Shown: positions 57,910 through 64,000 of the stretch, piece by piece
Layout of the letters: each line of letters begins with the position of its first letter
Position numbering within the stretch: the first letter of the stretch is position 1
Assembly: GCF_008041945.1 (NCBI RefSeq)
Contig: NZ_VKAD01000001.1
Location: 1,550,001 to 1,614,000, forward strand
Direction: 5' to 3'
Origin: Reinekea thalattae
GTDB lineage: Bacteria > Pseudomonadota > Gammaproteobacteria > Pseudomonadales > Natronospirillaceae
Length of the DNA: 64,000 nucleotides
Translations under genes and position numbers: made by a program
Notes under the pieces: generated by a model
What the model saw: the letters and a program-made list of their open reading frames with translations, nothing else
Databases searched by the model: none
Told to the model about the DNA's origin: nothing

Positions 57910-57963
57910 ACGCTGACTTGGCAACCTTCATATACTGGCTTTTTGCCCCGATAAGAACGGATC

Positions 57964-59427
57964 ATGAAATACAAAGACCTTAGAGACTTTCTCGCGCAAC
58001 TCGAAGCCACCGGAGAATTAGTACGCGTTACTGAGCCGGTTGACCCTAACTTAGAAATGACTGAATTCTGCGATCAAGTATTGCGCAAAAAGGGCCCTGC
58101 GATTCTGTTTGAAAGCCCCATTGGTTATGACACGCCTGTACTGGGCAATCTGTTTGGCACGCCTGAGCGTGTTGCCATGGGCATGGGCGCGCAATCGACT
58201 GAAGAGCTGCGAGAAATCGGTAAGTTACTGGCTTACCTAAAAGAGCCCGAACCTCCCAAAGGCATGAAAGATCTGTGGGAAAAAGCACCGATCCTAAAAA
58301 AAGTGCTGAGCATGGCACCTAAAACATTACGCAACGCACCTTGCCAAGAAAACATTAAAACCGGAGATGAAGTTGATCTGACTTCCTTACCCATTTGGAC
58401 CTGCTGGGAAGGCGACGCCGCACCGCTGGTCACTTGGCCATTAGTCATTACTCAAGGCCCCAATGGCGGTCGCACTAACTTAGGTATTTATCGCCAACAG
58501 CTGTTAGGCAAAAACAAACTGATTATGCGCTGGCTTTCACACCGTGGCGGCGCTCTCGATTTTGCAGCCTGGCAAAAAGAGCACCCAGGCAAGCCGTTTC
58601 CTATTGCCGTGGCTCTTGGAGCTGACCCTGCGACCATTCTAGGCGCGGTGACACCGGTACCTGATACACTTTCCGAGTATGCCTTTGCTGGTTTATTAAG
58701 AGACAGCCGCACCGAGCTAGTGAAATGCAAAACGCACGACTTACAGGTACCGGCCAGCGCCGAGATTATCCTTGAGGGCTATTTATACCCCGGCGAGACT
58801 GCGCCAGAAGGACCTTATGGTGACCACACTGGTTACTACAACGAGGTCGATGAATTCCCTGTTTTCACCGTGGAGTGCATGACTTACCGCAATAACCCCA
58901 TTTATCACAGTACCTATACTGGCCGACCACCGGATGAGCCTGCGGTATTGGGTGTGGCATTGAACGAAGTCTTTGTGCCGATATTGCAAAAACAATTTCC
59001 CGAAATTGTCGACTTCTACTTACCACCGGAAGGCTGCTCATATCGGATTGCTGTGATCAGCATGAAAAAGCAATACGCAGGACACGCAAAGCGGCTCATG
59101 CTTGGTACTTGGTCTTATTTGCGACAGTTTATGTACACCAAGTTCGTCATTGTGGTCGACGAAGATGTGAACCCTCGCGATTGGCAAGATGTGATGTGGG
59201 CGATTACCACTCGCATGGACCCGATAAGAGATACCACCCTGATCGATAATACTCCGATCGACTATCTCGACTTTGCCAGTCCAATTTCTGGCTTAGGCTC
59301 AAAAATGGGCTTAGACGCCACCAACAAGTGGCCGGGTGAAACCGACCGTGAATGGGGCCGACCCATTGAGCGAAACGATGCGGCACACGAACGTATGAAG
59401 CAGCTGTTAGCGCAACTGCAGCTCTAG
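57964..59427 (+). CDS. ubiD: 3-octaprenyl-4-hydroxybenzoate carboxy-lyase
   Basis: This decarboxylase uses prenylated FMN to remove the ring carboxyl in ubiquinone synthesis. [22 protein letters not shown] at the start, [24 protein letters not shown] (with the conserved Arg) and [23 protein letters not shown] (with Glu residues of the active site) are family hallmarks. The length of 487 residues is normal. The prenyl transferase UbiX, which makes its cofactor, is not in this window. Confidence 0.96.
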   Translation: MKYKDLRDFLAQLEATGELVRVTEPVDPNLEMTEFCDQVLRKKGPAILFESPIGYDTPVLGNLFGTPERVAMGMGAQSTEELREIGKLLAYLKEPEPPKGMKDLWEKAPILKKVLSMAPKTLRNAPCQENIKTGDEVDLTSLPIWTCWEGDAAPLVTWPLVITQGPNGGRTNLGIYRQQLLGKNKLIMRWLSHRGGALDFAAWQKEHPGKPFPIAVALGADPATILGAVTPVPDTLSEYAFAGLLRDSRTELVKCKTHDLQVPASAEIILEGYLYPGETAPEGPYGDHTGYYNEVDEFPVFTVECMTYRNNPIYHSTYTGRPPDEPAVLGVALNEVFVPILQKQFPEIVDFYLPPEGCSYRIAVISMKKQYAGHAKRLMLGTWSYLRQFMYTKFVIVVDEDVNPRDWQDVMWAITTRMDPIRDTTLIDNTPIDYLDFASPISGLGSKMGLDATNKWPGETDREWGRPIERNDAAHERMKQLLAQLQL

Positions 59428-59563
59428 CTGAGCAACGATGCGACTGGCAACTAGATCTAGATCAATTGGCAGCGAGATTTACGCGAAACTTAGCGTTCGC
59501 TGCTGGCTATAACCTAGCAAAGCCATATAATTCTGACCATTAGGTCAACTAAAATAAAAAGGT

Positions 59564-59938
59564 ATGTTTGTGTTAGAAATTTATGGTTATTTTGGCTCTG
59601 CGCTGATCGCAACGTCGTTAATGATGTCCAACATTATTCGCTTACGTTGGATCAACCTTTGTGGCGCTCTGGTTTTTGCCAGCTACGGTATCTTTATCAA
59701 TGCTTGGCCAGTGGCCCTTCTGAATAGCTTTATCGTGCTGATTGATCTGTACCATCTGCACTACCTGTACATTCGCACGCCTAAGCAAACTCGAACCACT
59801 CAGCTACCTGCGACCAGCCCTTATGTGGTCGATATCTTAGCCATTAAGTGGCCTGCGTTAGCTAACATTACTGGCGACTCTAAAGTTCAAGTAACCTTTA
59901 AAGGCAGCGAGCCAGCGGCTTACGAAATTCTCAGCTAA
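59564..59938 (+). CDS. Small membrane protein, YgjV/PQ-loop-like
   Basis: The first ~75 residues form three hydrophobic segments (YGYFGSALIATSLMMSN, WINLCGALVFASYGIFINAW, LNSFIVLIDLYHLHYLYI) in the style of the YgjV family of small inner-membrane proteins, which share features with SemiSWEETs. The C-terminal 45 residues are soluble. The 124-residue product starts at an ATG with AAAAGG just upstream. Function is unknown. A codon-second ATG is not available, so the start is moderately sure. Confidence 0.65.
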   Translation: MFVLEIYGYFGSALIATSLMMSNIIRLRWINLCGALVFASYGIFINAWPVALLNSFIVLIDLYHLHYLYIRTPKQTRTTQLPATSPYVVDILAIKWPALANITGDSKVQVTFKGSEPAAYEILS

Positions 59939-60040
59939 AACACTAAGCCGCCTCATACAATCTATCGAGAGCGGCGCTTGGCTGGCTGTAATGTGTATAC
60001 TGTACGGACAGATTTTATGTGCCGTTCAGAGGAGGTGGAA

Positions 60041-60748
60041 TTGACCACCACAACCGCAACCCTACACGATATTCTTGAACTTACTGGCGACGTTTGGCGT
60101 GTACGCCTGAAGCCATTAACCGAATACCCCTTTATTGCTGGCCAATATACCGAGTTGGTCATCGATGGCTTTAGCTATTTGTTTTTCACCATTGCCAGCG
60201 ACCCGAGCCAAGCCTACGTTGAGCTGCACATACAGGCCGGCTCAGACAAGTCGAACAGCCTCATTGAGCACTTACAGCGACAACCTTCGGTGCAACTCAA
60301 CCCAGCAGCTGGACGCTGCACACTGGATAGCCTAACCGCCACTGACGCGCCATTGCTGCTTATCGCATCGGGAACTGGCTTTGCGCAGATCAAGGCTATT
60401 GCCGAAGATCAGCTGGCCAAAAATAGCCAGCGACCGCTGTATATTTACTGGACCAGTCACAGCTTGAGCCAGCTATACATGCTTGAAAAAGCAGAACAAT
60501 GGGCAAAACAGTTTGATCATATCCATACCGCCGCCCTGATCTCAGAACAGAGCCATTGGGAAGACAAACACCAAATGCTAATCAACAGCATCCTTTCCGA
60601 CCACCAAGAGCACATAGCCAGCTGTCAAGCAGTCACTTGTGGCTCACCCGAAATGGTTTATGCTGTGCTCGACAGCTTGGTTGAAAAGGGCTTTAACGCT
60701 GAGCAAATGATCAGCGATGTTTTCGATTTCTCGCCTCGAGAAAACTAG
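60041..60748 (+). CDS. fre: NAD(P)H-flavin reductase
   Basis: The 235-residue product resembles Fre, which reduces free flavins with NAD(P)H. A flavin-binding strand region (VWRVRLKPLTEYPFIAGQYTELVI) and a nucleotide-binding domain (LLLIASGTGFAQIKAIAEDQL, YIYWTSHSLSQLYM, VTCGSPEMVYAV) are clear. I chose the TTG at 60041 because GGAGGT lies 4-5 bases before it and the length then matches E. coli Fre. ATG codons at 59978 and 60017 are in the frame but lack that support. It is in the ubiD neighbourhood, common for this gene. Confidence 0.9.
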   Translation: MTTTTATLHDILELTGDVWRVRLKPLTEYPFIAGQYTELVIDGFSYLFFTIASDPSQAYVELHIQAGSDKSNSLIEHLQRQPSVQLNPAAGRCTLDSLTATDAPLLLIASGTGFAQIKAIAEDQLAKNSQRPLYIYWTSHSLSQLYMLEKAEQWAKQFDHIHTAALISEQSHWEDKHQMLINSILSDHQEHIASCQAVTCGSPEMVYAVLDSLVEKGFNAEQMISDVFDFSPREN

Positions 60749-60788
60749 CAGCGCAACATTTCAACAAATACTCAGTACGCAGAAACAC

Positions 60789-60820
60789 AAAAGGCTCACC
60801 CCATTGGGGCGAGCCTTTTT
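60789..60820 (+). terminator. fre terminator
   Basis: A long stem (AAAAGGCTC...CCCC with GGGG...GAGCCTTTT, one mismatch) with a 3-base loop ends in a run of T to 60820. It lies about 40 bp after the fre stop and is a strong Rho-independent terminator. Confidence 0.92.
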
Positions 60821-60907
60821 TGATAGCAGTCATTAATCGCATGACTCTGGCTTAAAGCTGGGTCGCTATTAAAACCTGCATTATTCCGAACTTATAACGG
60901 CTCAAAC

Positions 60908-61309
60908 TTACTCCGGCATTAAAAAGCCATCCGGTAGCAACTCTGCCACCGTCCAATGCTTTTTCTCGCCGTCGATATTGGTCGCCGTTACTGGTGTCTC
61001 TGCTGCCATAAACTCACTCATAAACTGACGGCAAGCACCACAGGGTGAAAACATCTGTTTATGCGGGATATAAAGCACTAACTCCTTTATATCACCAGGT
61101 TTATAACCTTGCGCTGCGGCACTGGTAAGAGCATTACGCTCAGCACACAAGCCTAAGCCATAACTGGCGTTCTCAACATTACAGCCAGGAATTATCTGGC
61201 CATCCTTCATCAGAATAGCGGCGCCAACAGGGAAGTTGCTGTAGGGCGCATAGGCATTTTCAGCGCCCTGTTTTGCAACGGTCAATAAGGCTGGATAGTG
61301 ATCACACAT
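60908..61309 (-). CDS. cdd: Cytidine deaminase
   Basis: This zinc enzyme deaminates cytidine and deoxycytidine to uridine forms. CNVENASYGLGLCAERNAL has the catalytic Glu and a zinc Cys, and SPCGACRQFMSEF the other two Cys ligands. At 133 residues it is the small homotetrameric type, not the larger dimeric type of E. coli. It is 27 bp downstream of deoD in the same direction, a nucleoside-salvage pair. Confidence 0.95.
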   Translation of the reverse strand: MCDHYPALLTVAKQGAENAYAPYSNFPVGAAILMKDGQIIPGCNVENASYGLGLCAERNALTSAAAQGYKPGDIKELVLYIPHKQMFSPCGACRQFMSEFMAAETPVTATNIDGEKKHWTVAELLPDGFLMPE

Positions 61310-61336
61310 AGCATCTGCCTTCCTTAAAACAAGACC

Positions 61337-62047
61337 TTACAGACTGACTGCAGCGTCTAAGGTAATGGTAATCATGTCATTAAAGGTGGTTTGACGCTCA
61401 TCAGAGCTGGTCGCTTCGCCTTTCATAATATGATCGCTGACGGTTAAAACGGTTAGCGCGTTTGCGCCATATTCAGCAGCAACGCCGTAAAGGCCTGCGG
61501 CTTCCATTTCAACGGCAAGTACGCCCATTTTGGCAAGCGTTTCAAAGACGCCATCAACCGGCGTGTAGAACAGATCCGCAGAGAACACATTACCAATGCG
61601 TACCGGCAAGTTTGCGGCGCGTGCGGCGTTAACAGTCGGTTCTAACAGGCTGTAGCTGGCGGTCGCCGAGTAGTCGAAACCGGCTAAACGGGCACGGTTA
61701 ACAGCAGAATCGGTGCTTGCACCGATAGCAATGATAACGTCACGTAAATTAATATCTTCATGAATAGCGCCACAGGTACCAACACGAATGATGTTTTTAA
61801 CACCAAATTCAGTAATTAATTCTTTGGCATAGATAGAGATTGAAGGAATCCCCATACCTGATCCCATAACAGAGATCTTTTGGCCCTTGTACTCACCGGT
61901 ATAACCAAGCATGTTTCGAACATCGTTTACCTGCACGACATTGGTTAAAAACGTCTCAGCAATGTACTTTGCACGTAGCGGATCGCCCGGCATTAATACG
62001 GTGTCTGCAAACGCGCCCATTTCGGCCTTAATATGTGGAGTTGCCAT
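61337..62047 (-). CDS. deoD: Purine nucleoside phosphorylase, DeoD-type
   Basis: It cleaves purine nucleosides to the base and ribose 1-phosphate. [33 protein letters not shown] opens the family, with a phosphate-binding GDPLRAKY and a nucleoside-binding [29 protein letters not shown]. The 236-residue product is the hexameric type. The start is the ATG at 62047, with GAGAGG about 10 bases upstream; the codon just before it is a TTG. Together with cdd it forms an operon on the minus strand. Confidence 0.95.
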   Translation of the reverse strand: MATPHIKAEMGAFADTVLMPGDPLRAKYIAETFLTNVVQVNDVRNMLGYTGEYKGQKISVMGSGMGIPSISIYAKELITEFGVKNIIRVGTCGAIHEDINLRDVIIAIGASTDSAVNRARLAGFDYSATASYSLLEPTVNAARAANLPVRIGNVFSADLFYTPVDGVFETLAKMGVLAVEMEAAGLYGVAAEYGANALTVLTVSDHIMKGEATSSDERQTTFNDMITITLDAAVSL

Positions 62048-62241
62048 CAACCCTTACCTCTCTAAATAAATGTATAGCTTTTTAAATCGTCGCGAGACTA
62101 TATAAAACTCCGAGCAAAATACCAATGTATCATTGCTTAAAATAAAGTTACTGGGGCTATCTATTTTTGTTTTTAGAATCTATAAACTAAAGTACCGTTG
62201 AGTTTTGACTTCAATTTCTTTTGAAAAGGCCGACTAAACAA

Positions 62242-62288
62242 CTTGCTCTAACTAAAAATTAGCGGCAAGCTGAAAGCGAAAGCTTTCA
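62242..62288 (+). promoter_or_regulatory. Two hairpins in the cyaA leader
   Basis: CTTGC/GCAAG bases (62242-62270) can pair around an inner CTAA/TTAG element, followed by TGAAAGC-GAAA-GCTTTCA (62271-62288), a 7-bp stem with a GNRA-type tetraloop. The second hairpin ends 30 bases before the cyaA start. They may mark a transcript leader; whether they regulate is unknown. Confidence 0.4.
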
Positions 62289-62317
62289 AAACCCACGCAC
62301 CACTCATCAAGGTTTAT

Positions 62318-64000
62318 ATGAGCAGCATTTTAGAGCCGACATCTGAACAGGGTTATCTAGAAACCACAGGGCCATCAACGCTTCATATCGAACAGGTTAC
62401 TAAGCGTTTTTTAGCCATCAATAAGGCTCGACTAGACCGGCTATGCGACGGTTTCCAACCTAAACAACGCCAATGCTTTAACCTCATTCCGTTGCTGTTT
62501 CATTTGCATCACGAAGGTCTACCGGGTTACTCACCAAGAAAAACGCCGTTCAAGATTGCTAATTACCACCCGAGTGAAACGGCATTACGGCAGCTGCAAT
62601 CTCAAATTCGTAACCGAACACCAAGGTTAAATTACAGCCACCGACCTCAACTAACCGCGCTTTATTTGATGGGCTCTAGTGGCAGCATTGGCCATTCAAC
62701 CACATCCGACCTAGATATTTGGCTGTGCCACAACGACGACCTCAGCGATGAAGAAACCGCGGCGTTGACCGAGAAATCACTGCGCATTACCCATTGGGCA
62801 GCCGACTTCAACCTAGAAGTAAACTTCTTTTTAATGGACGCAAAGCGCTTTCATGGTGATGTAAAGCCGTCCATTACCGGCGAAAACTGCGGCACCACCC
62901 AAAACGTGTTACTGCTCGATGAGTTTTATCGCACCGCGCAACTGCTGGCAGGCAACATTCCAGCCTGGTGGTTAGTACCCAAACAACATGAAGCCAATTA
63001 TCAAGACACCATTAACGAGTTTTTTCAGCAAGGCATTATTGAGCCGGGCGAATATAACGACTTTGGTAGCCTAGCCTCTTTACCGGCTGGTGAATTCGTC
63101 GGTGGCGCGATGTGGCAGGTGTACAAAGCCATTGAGTCGCCCTACAAATCGATTTTAAAGCTGATGCTACTAGAGATTTACGCAGCCGAGTTCCCAACTA
63201 TCGAAAGCGTTGCTCATACCCTTAAAGAGGCGATTTACAGCGAACAGATCGATATTGAAGAAATCGACCCCTACATCATGCTTTATCAGCGTATCGAGCG
63301 GTATCTGTTAGCCCGCAATGAATTAGATCGTCTTGAGTTGGTGCGCCGCTGCCTTTACTTCAAAGTCGCCATTAAATTATCGCAAGAAACCAAAACTCAA
63401 ACTTGGCGTCGCATCCGCTTCAAACAGCTGGTCGATACATGGCAATGGAGCACTGGTAAGCTCGCTTACCTAGACGACAAACGCGCTTGGGGCGTTGTCG
63501 ATGTTTTAACAGAACGAAAACAGCTGGTGATCGAATTAACCCGAGGTTACCGTTCGCTCAAAGCCTTTACAGCAAAGCACAACGCCGACCATATTATGAG
63601 CCAAGAAGACTTGGCCGTTTTAAACCGTAAGCTACACACCGCATTTGATCGTCGCACCGGCAAGGTAGATTATCTTCAAATTGGTTCTGAAGCCGACCTA
63701 AGCCACGAAAATATTCAACTGCATGAACACCAAAGCCGGCACCAGCCTGGACACTACTATTGGGAAGTTTATAACCAACCGATCACCAATAAGCCGGCAC
63801 CGCTCAAGCAAACCGATAGCTTACTTGAAGCATTACTCTGGTCGCATTTAAATGGTTTATTGGCAGCACACTTACAACTCCCTATTTACCCACTGCAAGA
63901 AGAGCTCAGCGATTTTGAACTCAGAGCTACACTGGCTTCTATCCGACAATTGATTCCCTACCCAAGGCCGCTATCGAAAGACCAACAAGACTTTGACAAC
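62318..64000 (+). CDS. cyaA: Class I adenylate cyclase, 5' part
   Basis: The frame opens with MSSILEPTSEQGYLETTGPSTLHIEQVTKRFLAINKARLDRL and has no stop before the right edge of the window. LYLMGSSGSIGHSTTSDLDIWLCHNDDL is the nucleotidyltransferase signature with the catalytic Asp residues. EVNFFLMDAKRFH and CGTTQNVLLLDEFYRTAQLLAG follow. Full-length CyaA is about 800-850 residues, so roughly two thirds is present (~561 residues). It makes cAMP for CRP, which probably acts in catabolite control. AAGG lies about 8 bases before the ATG. Confidence 0.95.
   Translation, partial: MSSILEPTSEQGYLETTGPSTLHIEQVTKRFLAINKARLDRLCDGFQPKQRQCFNLIPLLFHLHHEGLPGYSPRKTPFKIANYHPSETALRQLQSQIRNRTPRLNYSHRPQLTALYLMGSSGSIGHSTTSDLDIWLCHNDDLSDEETAALTEKSLRITHWAADFNLEVNFFLMDAKRFHGDVKPSITGENCGTTQNVLLLDEFYRTAQLLAGNIPAWWLVPKQHEANYQDTINEFFQQGIIEPGEYNDFGSLASLPAGEFVGGAMWQVYKAIESPYKSILKLMLLEIYAAEFPTIESVAHTLKEAIYSEQIDIEEIDPYIMLYQRIERYLLARNELDRLELVRRCLYFKVAIKLSQETKTQTWRRIRFKQLVDTWQWSTGKLAYLDDKRAWGVVDVLTERKQLVIELTRGYRSLKAFTAKHNADHIMSQEDLAVLNRKLHTAFDRRTGKVDYLQIGSEADLSHENIQLHEHQSRHQPGHYYWEVYNQPITNKPAPLKQTDSLLEALLWSHLNGLLAAHLQLPIYPLQEELSDFELRATLASIRQLIPYPRPLSKDQQDFDN

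Overview
The window looks like chromosome of a marine gammaproteobacterium. The evidence is a ubiquinone pathway (ubiH, ubiI, ubiD, fre), class I adenylate cyclase, a long MSHA-type pilus assembly operon, the argS-ftsN-hslV-hslU-DUF971 order and a secreted PL7 alginate lyase. An Oceanospirillales or Reinekea-like host is my guess from gene content, not a measured result. I saw no rRNA, tRNA, CRISPR array, transposase or integrase. Both ends cut a gene: dxs on the left and cyaA on the right.

Layout. 1-2.5 kb: dxs 3' end, a membrane zinc peptidase and an MmcQ/YjbR protein. 2.5-6.4 kb: an accessory-looking pair, an unrecognised AT-rich membrane protein facing a large KAP-family P-loop NTPase. 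6.5-11 kb: a DUF418 membrane protein, ubiH, ubiI and trmL. 11.1-21.3 kb: ten co-directional genes of an MSHA/type IV pilus machine (mshI, a PilN-like gene, mshJKLMN, an unrecognised TPR gene, mshE, mshG) that ends without any pilin gene. 21.4-25 kb: an ABC-2 exporter pair, then overlapping DnaT-like and lambda-P-like replication genes. 25-35 kb: an SH3 membrane protein, malic enzyme, a uracil permease, D-serine dehydratase, SemiSWEET, rpmE, priA and a lipocalin. 35-42 kb: ghrA-like, a TIGR01777 epimerase, katG, a LysR regulator with a divergent glyoxalase-fold protein, and a diguanylate cyclase. 42.9-48 kb: a gene-poor stretch with several dyad operators, alginate lyase, an exported phospholipase-D-like protein, an orphan MSHA-like pilin and a possible small RNA. 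48-64 kb: an ion-transporter-like membrane protein, argS, ftsN, two unrecognised tandem paralogues, hslVU, DUF971, ubiD, a small membrane protein, fre, cdd, deoD and cyaA.

How the genes fit together. The pilus operon, the distant pilin, the GGDEF enzyme and the alginate lyase suggest attachment to, and use of, algal polysaccharide. A CRP-like site upstream of the lyase would link it to the cAMP made by cyaA. PriA, the DnaT-like protein and the P-like protein suggest a primosome/helicase-loading set. The most unusual items are the ~520-residue paralogue pair inserted between ftsN and hslV (with a nearly identical 71-nt 3' end), the KAP NTPase locus, the extra TPR gene in the msh operon, the dyad-rich leader of the alginate lyase gene, and an intergenic terminator with no gene in front of it.
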